NCBI RefSeq assembly: GCF_002027705.1
Contig: NZ_MBTG01000028.1
Span: 1 to 64,000 of the forward strand
Origin: Paenibacillus ferrarius
GTDB taxonomy: Bacteria; Bacillota; Bacilli; Paenibacillales; NBRC-103111
Length of the DNA stretch: 64,000 bases
Reading direction: 5' to 3'
Below the pieces are notes generated by a model. The model saw only the letters and a list, made by a program, of their open reading frames with translations. It searched no databases and was not told where the DNA came from. This document shows, piece after piece, positions 15,525 to 23,897 of this stretch (the stretch's first letter is position 1; each line of letters opens with the position of its first letter). The position numbers and the translations under genes are program-made.

Positions 15525-17006
15525 TTATCCGCAGGTGCAGTTAAGAACGGGCTTGCGAGCGGCGAGCGCTTCGTCCATCCGGCTTACGACGGTTGTATAA
15601 GGCGCATTTTTGACAAGCTCCGGATTATCTTCCGCTTCCTTGGAGATGGCAATCATCGTGTCGATGAATTCGTCCAAGGTTTGTTTGCTTTCGGTTTCGG
15701 TGGGCTCGATCATGATGCACTCTTCCACGCTAAGCGGGAAGTAGATGGTCGGAGGGTGATAACCGAAGTCGAGCAGCCGTTTGGCGATATCGAGCGTACG
15801 TACGCCAAGCTTCTTCTGTCTGTTGCCGGACAGCACGAATTCGTGCTTGCAGAAGCGAGGATGCGGCACATCGAAATATGGCGTTAGCCGAGCGAGCATA
15901 TAGTTCGCGTTGAGTACAGCGTATTCGGACACTTTGCGCAAGCCTTCAGGACCAAGCGTGCGGATGTACGTATAGGCGCGCACGAGGATGCCGAAGTTGC
16001 CGTAGTAGCCTTTGACGCGCCCAATGGTTTGCGGGTAGTTGTAGTCAAAATAAAAGCTGCCGTCTTCCCGTTTGGCAATGAGCGGTGTTGGCAGGAACGG
16101 AATCAGCTTCTCTTTGACACCGACAGGACCTGCTCCAGGGCCCCCGCCGCCGTGCGGTGTGCTCATGGTTTTGTGCAGGTTGAGATGCACGACGTCGAAG
16201 CCCATATCGCCGGGACGCGTGATGCCCATAATCGCGTTGGCATTAGCACCGTCGTAATAGAGCAATCCCCCAGCGGCGTGCACGATCTCGGCGATTTCGA
16301 CGATTTGTTCTTCGAACAAGCCAAGTGTGTTGGGATTCGTGAGCATGAGCGCTGCGGTATCGGGACCCACCGCCCGGCGTAATTCATCAAGGTTGACGAG
16401 GCCGCGCTCGTTGGACTTGATGGTAATGGTTTCGAACCCGGCAACGGTGGCGCTGGCTGGATTCGTGCCATGCGCGGAGTCAGGGCAGATGACCTTGGTG
16501 CGTTTCTCGCCGCGGCTTTCGTGGTAAGAGCGAATCATCATGAGGCCGGTCCACTCGCCATGAGCGCCTGCCGCAGGCTGCAAGGTTACGCGGTCCATGC
16601 CAGTGAGCGCTTCAAGGTCATTTTGGAGATTATAGAGCAGCTCCAGTGCGCCTTGCAGCGATTCTTCCGGCTGGTACGGATGTATTTTGGCGAAGCCTGG
16701 GAAGCGAGCGACGTCTTCATTAATTTTGGGATTGTACTTCATCGTACAGGAGCCAAGCGGATAGAATCCGTTATCGACGCCGAAGTTGCGACGGGAAAGA
16801 GCGGTATAATGACGGATCACATCTACTTCGTATACTTCAGGGAGGTCCGGCGCTTGTTTGCGGACGAATTTCGCAGGCAGAGCCTCGTCAAGATCTATCT
16901 CTGGGACATCTGACTCCGGCAAAGCATAAGCGACACGACCGGGGTGGCTCATTTCAAAAATGAGCGCTTTGCCGTCGGCTTTCACGTTTACGTTATTTTC
17001 ACTCAT
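15525..17006 (-). CDS. gcvPB: Glycine dehydrogenase (decarboxylating) subunit 2
   Basis: 493 residues, ATG 17006 with GGAGGAAC upstream. It is the PLP-binding half of the two-subunit P-protein: the cofactor lysine lies in HLNLHKTMSTPHGGGGPGAG (about residue 275), with SAHGTNPASA and YYDGANANAI upstream. With GcvPA it decarboxylates glycine and passes the aminomethyl group to lipoyl-GcvH. The start codon overlaps the gcvPA stop (ATGA), which implies translational coupling and equal stoichiometry. The C-terminus ends in KPVLNCTCG. Confidence 0.97.
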   Translation of the reverse strand: MSENNVNVKADGKALIFEMSHPGRVAYALPESDVPEIDLDEALPAKFVRKQAPDLPEVYEVDVIRHYTALSRRNFGVDNGFYPLGSCTMKYNPKINEDVARFPGFAKIHPYQPEESLQGALELLYNLQNDLEALTGMDRVTLQPAAGAHGEWTGLMMIRSYHESRGEKRTKVICPDSAHGTNPASATVAGFETITIKSNERGLVNLDELRRAVGPDTAALMLTNPNTLGLFEEQIVEIAEIVHAAGGLLYYDGANANAIMGITRPGDMGFDVVHLNLHKTMSTPHGGGGPGAGPVGVKEKLIPFLPTPLIAKREDGSFYFDYNYPQTIGRVKGYYGNFGILVRAYTYIRTLGPEGLRKVSEYAVLNANYMLARLTPYFDVPHPRFCKHEFVLSGNRQKKLGVRTLDIAKRLLDFGYHPPTIYFPLSVEECIMIEPTETESKQTLDEFIDTMIAISKEAEDNPELVKNAPYTTVVSRMDEALAARKPVLNCTCG

Positions 17007-18361
17007 ACGAGTTCCTCCAGTACGGCGGCGAAGGCATCGATCTCTTCGCGCGTTCTTTGCTCGGTGACGGCAATCAGCATATGGCCAGCTAGTTCGGGGT
17101 AGTCGCGGCCGAGGTCGTAGCCGCCGATGATGTTATGCTGCAGGAGCTTGCTGCTGAGCTCCTGCACATTCGTGCCGTCCGGCAGCTTGACGGCGAACTC
17201 ATTGAAGTAGCTGCCTGTGAATGGCAGCGAGAGTTTCTGTGACGCGGTCAGGCGCTTCGCCGCGTAGTGGGCTTTGTGGACGTTGAGCTTGCCAACGTCC
17301 TGAATGCCTTGCTTGCCCATCGTGGACAAGTAAACGGATGCGCAAAGCGCGAGAAGCGCTTGATTGGAGCAAATATTCGACGTGGCTTTCTCACGGCGAA
17401 TGTGCTGCTCCCGCGCTTGCAGCGTAAGCACGAAGCCGCGCTTGCCGGCGCGGTCGACGGTTTGGCCCACGATGCGCCCCGGCATGCGGCGCATCCAGCT
17501 TTCGGCGACGGCGAAGTAGCCGCACGTCGGCCCGCCCAGCGAAGCTGGGATGCCGAGCGGCTGGCAGTCGCCGACGACGATGTCAGCGCCGAGCTTGCCC
17601 GGCGCTTCGAGCAGCCCGAGCGTGAGCGGATTCGCGCTCACGACGAGCAGTGCGCCCGCGCCGTGCGCGAGGGGCTCCACCGCCGCGATATCCTCCAAGC
17701 AGCCGAAGAAATTCGGCGATTGGAGGATGACTGCGGCCGCGGTGTCGCCCTCAAGCTTGGAAGCGAGGTCTTCGAAGTCGGTCACGCCAGCTGGCGTGAG
17801 ACCGATCTCGACCACTTCCAAGTTGAGCCCGCGGGCGGTCGTGCTTAGAATCGCGCGCGCCTCCGGATGCACCGCGCGGGAGACAAGCAGGCGGCTGCGC
17901 TTCGTCGCACCGCTGGCGAGGGCGCCAGCTTCAGCGAGCGCCGTGGCGCCATCGTACATCGAGGCGTTTGCCACGGCCATGCCGGTCAGCTCGCAGATGT
18001 ACGACTGAAACTCAAAAATCGCCTGCAGCTCGCCCTGGCTGATTTCCGGTTGGTAAGGCGTATACGCCGTGTAAAACTCCGAGCGCGAAATGACGTGATT
18101 GATCACCACCGGAAGGTGATGATCGTAAATGCCAGCGCCAAGGAAGCTGGCATAGCGGTCGAAGTCGGCGTTGCGACCCGCCAGACCGCGCATATAGCGC
18201 AGCAAACCTTGCTCATCGAGCGCTTGGGAGACCTGTAGTTCCCCTTGAAAACGCACCTTCTGCGGAATATCTTGAAACATTTCCTCCATCGAGGAAATGC
18301 CGATAGTGTCCAGCATTTCTTTTTGATCCTGCTCGGTAATAGGCAAATAGCGGTGTTTCAT
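17003..18361 (-). CDS. gcvPA: Glycine dehydrogenase (decarboxylating) subunit 1
   Basis: 452 residues from ATG 18361; GAGAGGAG lies 11 bases before it, and the more upstream in-frame TTG would place that site inside the coding region. Starts MKHRYLPITEQDQ as in Bacillus homologues. Recognisable blocks are FLGAGIYDHHLPVVINH, YTPYQPEISQGELQAIFEFQ and PTCGYFAVAESWMRRMPGR. It is the non-PLP subunit of the P-protein dimer. It lies 33 bp after gcvT in a three-gene operon. The centre (about 17400-18000) is GC-rich, like part of pepA. Confidence 0.97.
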   Translation of the reverse strand: MKHRYLPITEQDQKEMLDTIGISSMEEMFQDIPQKVRFQGELQVSQALDEQGLLRYMRGLAGRNADFDRYASFLGAGIYDHHLPVVINHVISRSEFYTAYTPYQPEISQGELQAIFEFQSYICELTGMAVANASMYDGATALAEAGALASGATKRSRLLVSRAVHPEARAILSTTARGLNLEVVEIGLTPAGVTDFEDLASKLEGDTAAAVILQSPNFFGCLEDIAAVEPLAHGAGALLVVSANPLTLGLLEAPGKLGADIVVGDCQPLGIPASLGGPTCGYFAVAESWMRRMPGRIVGQTVDRAGKRGFVLTLQAREQHIRREKATSNICSNQALLALCASVYLSTMGKQGIQDVGKLNVHKAHYAAKRLTASQKLSLPFTGSYFNEFAVKLPDGTNVQELSSKLLQHNIIGGYDLGRDYPELAGHMLIAVTEQRTREEIDAFAAVLEELV

Positions 18362-18394
18362 GACGGGAAGGACTCCTCTCAAGGGACAAATAGG

Positions 18395-19486
18395 TTAAGG
18401 TTTTCTTTTATGAAAAGGGGTAGCTGCGACTTTCGCTTTCACTTGCACCCCTCTAATTTCAACGTTCACTTCGGTACCTAACGCGCTGTAAGCGGAATCG
18501 ATTAAAGCCAGGCCTACATTTGTTTTGTATGTCGGAGACTGTGTCCCGGTTGTGACCTCCCCGATCTGTTTGCCCTCTGCATACAAAGGATAATGCGGGC
18601 GGGGAATACCGCGTTCGAGCATTTCGATACCGACCAGCTTGCGGGGGAGTCCATTTGCTTTTTGCCCAGCCAATACGTCACGACCGATGAATTCGCCCTT
18701 ATCCAGCTTCACAAAAAATGAAAGTCCAGCCTCAAGCGGCGTAATATCTTGGGAAAGCTCTTGCCCATAGAGTGGGAGTCGTGCTTCGAAACGAAGCGTA
18801 TCGCGAGCGCCTAATCCGGCAGGAACAAGACCATGCTCACGACCTGCCTCAAGGAGGAGCTTCCACAGCTCCACGGCATCCTTTTCAGCTATATAAAGTT
18901 CAAATCCATCCTCGCCCGTGTAGCCCGTGCGCGAGACAAGAGCTTTAATTCCCTTGATATCTACCTCGTTCAGGAAGCGAAATGGTTTCAAGGCATGAAT
19001 CCGGGCGTCCGTCACGTTAGCCAAAATCTGTTCAGCGAGCGGCCCTTGCAAGGCGAGCAGAGCCGTATCTTCCGAAACATTGACAAGCTCCACTTGCCCA
19101 GCAAGGTTCATCTGCATCCAAGCGACATCCTTGTCGATATTGGAGGCATTGATGACCAGCATGTAGTCGTTATCGGTGAGCTTGTATACGAGCAGATCGT
19201 CTACAACACCGCCATTTGGATAGCACATGAGGCTGTACTGGCATTGTCCGGCTTCTAGTTTCGCTGCGTCATTCGTCGTTATGCGCTGGATAAAGTCGAG
19301 CGCATCCTCTCCGCTTACCCTGACCTCGCCCATGTGGGACACGTCAAATAGTCCTGCTTGCTGTCTCACGGCATCGTGTTCTTTCTGAATGCCGGCGAAC
19401 TGTACGGGCAGCTCCCAACCGCCGAAATCAATGACTCTCGCTCCATGCTCCGCATAAATCGGGAAGAGCGGCGTTCGTTTTAGCAT
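18395..19486 (-). CDS. gcvT: Glycine cleavage T-protein (aminomethyltransferase)
   Basis: 363 residues from ATG 19486, with GTGAGGTTGGGAG upstream. The protein starts MLKRTPLFPIYAEHGARVID as usual and contains GLFDVSHMGEVRVSGEDALDF, RTGYTGEDGFELYI and GLGARDTLRFEARLPLYGQ. It transfers the aminomethyl group from lipoyl-GcvH to tetrahydrofolate, giving methylene-THF and ammonia. It is the first gene of gcvT-gcvPA-gcvPB and sits directly behind a tandem glycine riboswitch. Confidence 0.97.
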   Translation of the reverse strand: MLKRTPLFPIYAEHGARVIDFGGWELPVQFAGIQKEHDAVRQQAGLFDVSHMGEVRVSGEDALDFIQRITTNDAAKLEAGQCQYSLMCYPNGGVVDDLLVYKLTDNDYMLVINASNIDKDVAWMQMNLAGQVELVNVSEDTALLALQGPLAEQILANVTDARIHALKPFRFLNEVDIKGIKALVSRTGYTGEDGFELYIAEKDAVELWKLLLEAGREHGLVPAGLGARDTLRFEARLPLYGQELSQDITPLEAGLSFFVKLDKGEFIGRDVLAGQKANGLPRKLVGIEMLERGIPRPHYPLYAEGKQIGEVTTGTQSPTYKTNVGLALIDSAYSALGTEVNVEIRGVQVKAKVAATPFHKRKP

Positions 19487-19557
19487 GCTCCCAACCTCAC
19501 CTTCGATCCACAATTTGTATACTGTTTATGTTGCCCGAAACATCCTGACAGGCATGC

Positions 19558-19600
19558 AAAAAAGAGCAAAAAGTATGCAACACAAACATACCTTTTGCTC
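19558..19600 (-). terminator. Riboswitch-controlled terminator before gcvT
   Basis: On the minus strand GAGCAAAAGGTATG pairs with CATACTTTTTGCTC, followed by six T. It lies immediately after the second glycine aptamer and 72 bases before the gcvT start, so it is the expression platform: glycine binding should prevent its formation and switch the operon on. Confidence 0.9.
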
Positions 19601-19805
19601 TGTCCTTTATACCTGAGAGTTACCTTGAGCGGGCTATCTTTCGCGTTCCGTCAAGTTTCCCCTTGGGTGTCCGATGTTCCGCCGAGTGCGGTCATCGAAG
19701 CTCTCCAGAGTTGCGTCCGATACAGGTCCTTTTGCCTGAGAGATTCACCACTGCGGGCTTACTCCTTCGGCGCCGCGAGCTTGCTCTGCGGTCTCTCCCT
19801 ATACC
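19601..19805 (-). ncRNA. Tandem glycine riboswitch (gcvT RNA)
   Basis: Read on the minus strand, two consecutive aptamers show the conserved elements: GAGAGACC at the start, GCGCCGAAGGAGTAAG, TCTCAGGCAAAAGGAC, then CTCTGGAGAGC and a second set with CACCCAAGGGGAAAC and AACTCTCAGGTATAAAGGAC. The two-aptamer order followed by a terminator is the well-known glycine ON switch upstream of gcvT operons in Bacillales. Confidence 0.96.
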
Positions 19806-19833
19806 ATCATTCGCTAATATTTAATTACTTTAA

Positions 19834-19862
19834 TATTTGCCCAAGTTGGTGGGAATTGTCAA
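19834..19862 (-). promoter_or_regulatory. Candidate gcvT operon promoter
   Basis: A perfect TTGACA is present on the minus strand (complement of 19857-19862), but the sequence 17 bp downstream is only CAAATATT, a poor -10 box. A second possibility is TTGGGC at the complement of 19839-19844 with an AATATT region 17 bp on. One of these must drive the riboswitch RNA. Confidence 0.35.
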
Positions 19863-19932
19863 CTGCTACTTTTTTTGCGTCTTGCTTCGGTAAGCATGTG
19901 GGGCTGATTCGGTACATTTTACGCAACTCGCC

Positions 19933-19962
19933 TTGACTTTGAGGTTCCCCTTAGATTAAGCT
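19933..19962 (+). promoter_or_regulatory. Candidate gcvH promoter
   Basis: TTGACT (19933-19938) and TAAGCT (19957-19962) are 18 bp apart, 37 bases before the gcvH start. The -10 match is moderate. Confidence 0.4.
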
Positions 19963-19998
19963 AAAAGCAAAATTTGCTGGTAAGTGAGGCGTTAAGCG

Positions 19999-20388
19999 AT
20001 GAGTGAAGTACAAGCCAATTTGTTATACACCAAAGAGCATGAGTGGGTAGAGAAGCTGTCGGAGACCGTTGTACGTGTGGGCATTACCGATTTTGCCCAA
20101 GATCAATTGGGTGATATTGTGTTTGTGGAGCTCCCGAAGGTCGGAACAACCATTACCGCAAATGAAAGCATCGGAAGTGTAGAATCTGTGAAGACCGTTT
20201 CTGATATTTTCTCACCCGTCTCAGGCAAAGTAACAGCTGTGAATAGTACGCTCGAAGGTTCGCCCGAATTAGTGAACAGTGCGTCTTTCGCTGAAGGCTG
20301 GATGGTCGAAGTGGAAGTATCGGGCGCGGATGCGTTGGAAGGCTTGCTCACCGCCGATGAATATGCTTCGTATATTGGCAACGACTAA
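19999..20388 (+). CDS. gcvH: Glycine cleavage H-protein
   Basis: 129 residues, normal length. The lipoyl-carrying lysine lies in IGSVESVKTVSDIFSP, flanked by GDIVFVELPKVG and AEGWMVEVEV. H-protein shuttles the methylamine group between P- and T-proteins and, in Bacillus-type organisms, is also a lipoyl relay protein for 2-oxoacid dehydrogenases. It is divergent from the riboswitch-controlled gcvT operon and therefore probably expressed independently of glycine, which suits the second role. GTGAGGCG precedes the start. Confidence 0.97.
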   Translation: MSEVQANLLYTKEHEWVEKLSETVVRVGITDFAQDQLGDIVFVELPKVGTTITANESIGSVESVKTVSDIFSPVSGKVTAVNSTLEGSPELVNSASFAEGWMVEVEVSGADALEGLLTADEYASYIGND

Positions 20389-20524
20389 CGTGTAGTTGAT
20401 TTTTCCATCCTGGCCGATCGTTAACACATGACCGGTCTGTGTTTCATTAGGCTCATTGTCTTATTAACAGGATATGAGCAAAGGAAATTTGCGTGTCTTT
20501 GCAACAAATCTACTGAATATTTGG

Positions 20525-20567
20525 GGCTGTCTCTCAAGTAGATAAATCTACTGCGGGCAGCCTTTTT
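20525..20567 (+). terminator. Likely gcvH terminator
   Basis: GGCTGTC pairs with GGGCAGCC and an inner AAGTAGA with TCTACT around a TAAA loop; TTTTT follows. A smaller palindrome (AACACATGACCGGTCTGTGTT, 20423-20442) lies between it and gcvH. Confidence 0.65.
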
Positions 20568-20701
20568 CATTCTGAAATGGGCTGCTTTTGACGAAAAGAC
20601 AGCTGGAATCAGCGGGAACATGCCCAATTTGGTTGATTTGAGTCGCTTGAGTATGGCCCAAGCTGGCAGTTGTTCTTCGCGGCCGTAAATTTCGCCTAAT
20701 T

Positions 20702-20884
20702 CCTGCGAATATGCATCCTTTTCGTCTTGGAAATAGGGGAAATAGGGAAAAGCCTGCGATTGTGCATCTTTTCGAGACCTTATTTCGATTCCTGGATGGA
20801 AAAGCTTAAAAAACCTGCATAATCGCAGGCTTTCTGAGGTTTTCGCATGATTTGAGCGAAAAAGCCTGTATTTTCGCAGGTTTT
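20702..20884. repeat. CCTGC-type phased repeat array, copy A
   Basis: Four units: CCTGCGAATATGCATC (20702), CCTGCGATTGTGCATC (20753), CCTGCATAATCGCAGG (20814) and CCTGTATTTTCGCAGG (20865), each followed by a C/T-rich tail (CTTTT or TTTTT in most). Start-to-start distances are 51, 61 and 51 bp. The first two units form one class (ending TGCATC), the last two a hairpin class (ending GCAGG). Copies B and C share this order. Confidence 0.9.
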
Positions 20885-21197
20885 TCAAAATCGGTGAGCT
20901 ATGGACAAAGCTTATAAACACTGGGCAGCCTCTGAAGCTTGCCGAGGGGAGATGCTCAGTGCCGGATTTGGCTAGCCGAAGCGCGACCTGTTCATCTCTT
21001 TCCCGCGTCTCGGGTACGGTGGCGCATTCGCTATCCGTGGCTTTGAGTCAGTCCTATTGTTGTGTATTTGTATTTCTATTGTTCGAAGTTCGTTATTAAG
21101 AACAATAGGTTCACTCTGCGTTCACACTTTTTTGATAAGATTTCTTCAGAAAGTCAAGAAGCAGCTATCAAAAAAACGGGAATGTTGGAGGTTTATC
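20885..21197. other. Intergenic region before the serine hydrolase gene
   Basis: About 310 bases with no gene that I can support. It should contain the promoter for the serine hydrolase operon, but I see no convincing -35/-10 pair; the GGAGG ribosome binding site is at 21187-21191. Confidence 0.5.
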
Positions 21198-23168
21198 ATG
21201 TCATCGTCTATGAGGAAAATATCTTGCAAAATGATGTTGATGGCGATGCTGGTCGCTATAATGGGGACGAGTATATTAGGCAGCAGTGGATTGCCTGCAG
21301 CGGCAGCGGCTCCCTCAACTGCAGGGACATCCGTGAAATCGGACGGAGCGGCGGATTTGAATGATGTCGCCCAGCTAACGGCTTTCATCGATGGTATTAT
21401 GAAGGGGCATATGGACAGCTTCAAAATTCCAGGCGCCGTCGTCTCGATCGTTAAGGATGGGAAGCCCCTGCTTGCTAAGGGGTATGGTCATTCGGATATG
21501 GAGGAAGGTAAGCTAGTTGATCCGGAGACCAGCCTCTTCCGAATCGCTTCGACAACGAAGCTGTTTACGTGGACAGCGGTGATGCAACTGGTCGAGCAGG
21601 GCAGGCTCGATCTGGATACAGACGTTAACACCTATTTAAAAACGTTGCGAATACCCGATACCTTTCCAGAGCCGATTACATTGCGTCATCTCTTGACCCA
21701 TACGGCCGGTTTTGAAGAAGGTGGCGTAGGCTATCAAATTACCACGGATCCTCAGAAGCTGCCAGTGTCGATCTCGGAAACGCTTTCCAAGCACATGCTG
21801 GCACGGGTGAAGCCTCCTGGGGAGCTTGCGTCTTATTCCAACTATGGCGCCTCATTGGCAGGGCTGATCGTTGAGGAGGTTAGTGGTACTCCTTATAACG
21901 ACTACATAAAGAAACATATTTTTGATCCGCTTGATATGAAATATGCAACGGTCCAGGAACCAATTCCGGCGTCTTTGGAGCCGTATGCGGTGAAGGGATA
22001 CGCACGTGAGAATGGTCAATTCGTTACGAAGCCACTGACGTTCGAGGGAGGCTTCCGCCCAGCAGGGTCAGCGGCCGTATCGGCGCTTGATATGGCGCAT
22101 TTCATGATTGCCCATCTGCAGGACGGACGTTATGGGAATAAGCAAATCCTCAAGCCGGAATTCGCCAAATTGATGCATGCAACTGCTTATCAGTTTGACA
22201 AGCGGCTGCCGGGAATGGCCCTTGGCTTCTATGAATTGAACATGAACGGACTGCGTGTTATCTCTCATGGGGGTGCAGACCCGCTGTTCATTTCGGAGCT
22301 GTATCTTGTACCCGATAAGCAAATTGGCATCTTCGTTTCCTATAACGGCGGGGATGGCGGAGCGGCATCGCAAGGGTTGTCCAAAGCCTTCTTTGATCGC
22401 TACTTCTCGGCGCCAGAACTCAAGCTGCCTCCTGCAAATGCGGAGCTTGAAAATTCCTTGCAGAAATACGCTGGTTCCTATCAGTTTACGCGACGCAATT
22501 TAACCGATATAGATAAGTTTTTTAGTTTTATGTCGCAGATGAGTATTGCCGTTTCGGATAATCGATTATCCATTGGAAGTGGAGCTGAGCAGCAAGTTTT
22601 CGCTCCGATCGCGCCTGATTTATTCCAGGAAGTCGGGGGCGTGCATCAGATTGCATTCCGCACGGATGCATCTGGGAAGAGTACGCATATGCTTTTTGAT
22701 TTTCTTCCCTTCATGCCGCTTGAGCGCACGCCGCTGATGGATCAGAATAAGTTCTGGTTTCTCCTTATTGGCATCTCAATCGCGCTGTTTATTACTGTTT
22801 TGTTAGGGTTTGCTTACCGCAGGGGGGATATCAAAGCGATGCCGAGACCTCAGAAGTGGGCAGTTCGACTGTCGGCAATTACCGCTGCTTGGGCTTTAGC
22901 GACCTTAGCTGGTACATTCGTTGTGGTATTGAACATGGATATGCTGGATCGCCTAAGTCGTATCACACCATCGTTAAATCTCTATCTGTTCATGCCGATC
23001 ATACTAGTCGGATTGACAGTAGCGATACTAGCTTTAAGCGTGATGGCGTGGAAAAGCAAGTATTGGACGATGCTGAAACGTGTGCATTATACGCTCGTTG
23101 CGCTATCGGCAGTGGTCTTATGTTGTTTTTTCTATCATTGGAATTTATTGGGGTGGCATTTCGGTTGA
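21198..23168 (+). CDS. Secreted/membrane serine hydrolase (beta-lactamase/PBP-like)
   Basis: 656 residues from ATG 21198, preceded by GGAGG; earlier in-frame ATGs lack a site. A signal peptide (residues 5-40, ending SGLPAAAAAP) leads to a class C beta-lactamase-like domain with the three expected motifs: STTK (about residue 117), YSNYG (about 212) and HGG (about 356). The C-terminal 150 residues contain four hydrophobic segments, so the catalytic domain is tethered outside. Relatives include FmtA/PbpX-type esterases and D-aminopeptidases that act on wall polymers or D-peptides. A two-component pair starts 54 bp downstream and may share the transcript. Confidence 0.88.
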   Translation: MSSSMRKISCKMMLMAMLVAIMGTSILGSSGLPAAAAAPSTAGTSVKSDGAADLNDVAQLTAFIDGIMKGHMDSFKIPGAVVSIVKDGKPLLAKGYGHSDMEEGKLVDPETSLFRIASTTKLFTWTAVMQLVEQGRLDLDTDVNTYLKTLRIPDTFPEPITLRHLLTHTAGFEEGGVGYQITTDPQKLPVSISETLSKHMLARVKPPGELASYSNYGASLAGLIVEEVSGTPYNDYIKKHIFDPLDMKYATVQEPIPASLEPYAVKGYARENGQFVTKPLTFEGGFRPAGSAAVSALDMAHFMIAHLQDGRYGNKQILKPEFAKLMHATAYQFDKRLPGMALGFYELNMNGLRVISHGGADPLFISELYLVPDKQIGIFVSYNGGDGGAASQGLSKAFFDRYFSAPELKLPPANAELENSLQKYAGSYQFTRRNLTDIDKFFSFMSQMSIAVSDNRLSIGSGAEQQVFAPIAPDLFQEVGGVHQIAFRTDASGKSTHMLFDFLPFMPLERTPLMDQNKFWFLLIGISIALFITVLLGFAYRRGDIKAMPRPQKWAVRLSAITAAWALATLAGTFVVVLNMDMLDRLSRITPSLNLYLFMPIILVGLTVAILALSVMAWKSKYWTMLKRVHYTLVALSAVVLCCFFYHWNLLGWHFG

Positions 23169-23222
23169 ACCAAGCCCCTGTTCAGGAGAAATAGGTCGGA
23201 GATTGGAGAGGAGCGGGTTCTT

Positions 23223-23897
23223 GTGGCTAGAATTCTTATCGCGGACGATGATGTCTACATTCGCGAGTTGATCACCTTATTTTTACGGAATGAAGGCTTC
23301 GAGATTCTGGAAGCAAGAAACGGAGCTGAAGCGCTTGCGATAATGGAAGAGACGCGTGTGGATTTAGTTATTCTCGACATTATGATGCCTGAAATAGACG
23401 GTTGGGAACTATGCAGGGAGATTAGGCGCATTGATGTGAATATCCCGCTTTTGATGGTCACGGTCAAGGGAGAATCCGGACAAAAAGTCAAGGGATTTCA
23501 GCTTGGCACGGACGATTACTTAACGAAACCGTTCGACCCGTTTGAGCTTGTGATGAGGGTGAAGGCGCTGTTAAAACGGTATATGATCGTCTCTTCACAA
23601 ACCATACAACTGGGCGGCATTATGTTGAATCGGCGCAACTTTCAAGTTGTTCGAGGAGAGGAAATACTGAATCTGCCGTTAAAGGAGTTCGAGCTGTTGT
23701 TCAAGCTGGCTAACCATCCGGGGCAAATCTTTACTCGGGAACAGTTGATCACGCATATCTGGGGGATGAATTACGAAGGCGATGATCGAACGGTAGATGT
23801 TCACATTAGTCGGCTTAGGGAAAGGTTTGCCGACGATGCCCACCATTTTCAAATTGAAACGGCCCGCAGTTTGGGGTATCGGCTTGTGATAACATGA
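23223..23897 (+). CDS. OmpR/PhoB-family response regulator
   Basis: 224 residues from GTG 23223 behind GGAGAGGAG. The receiver domain has ILIADDDVYIRELI, the phosphorylated Asp in LVILDIMMPEIDG (about residue 53) and the Lys of DDYLTKPFDPFEL. The C-terminal winged helix contains LPLKEFELLFKLANHPG and RTVDVHISRLRERF. Its stop overlaps the start of the histidine kinase gene (ATGA). Its position between a wall-hydrolase-like gene and a DUF418 gene suggests envelope stress or antimicrobial response. Confidence 0.95.
   Translation: MARILIADDDVYIRELITLFLRNEGFEILEARNGAEALAIMEETRVDLVILDIMMPEIDGWELCREIRRIDVNIPLLMVTVKGESGQKVKGFQLGTDDYLTKPFDPFELVMRVKALLKRYMIVSSQTIQLGGIMLNRRNFQVVRGEEILNLPLKEFELLFKLANHPGQIFTREQLITHIWGMNYEGDDRTVDVHISRLRERFADDAHHFQIETARSLGYRLVIT

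Noticed and set aside
16029..17848. Long plus-strand frames opposite gcvPA and gcvPB
   Set aside because: They are antisense shadows in GC-rich coding DNA without start signals; the minus-strand genes match a known family throughout.
20702..20884. CRISPR-like array: 20-bp repeats every 51 bp
   Set aside because: The units are degenerate and of two classes, one interval is 61 bp, inter-unit sequences are related between loci and not unique, and there are no cas genes.
20421..20921. 166-codon open frame on the minus strand
   Set aside because: It lies over the CCTGC array and the gcvH terminator, has no ribosome binding site, and its peptide (KDAQSQ, KDAYSQ) is just the translation of the repeat units.
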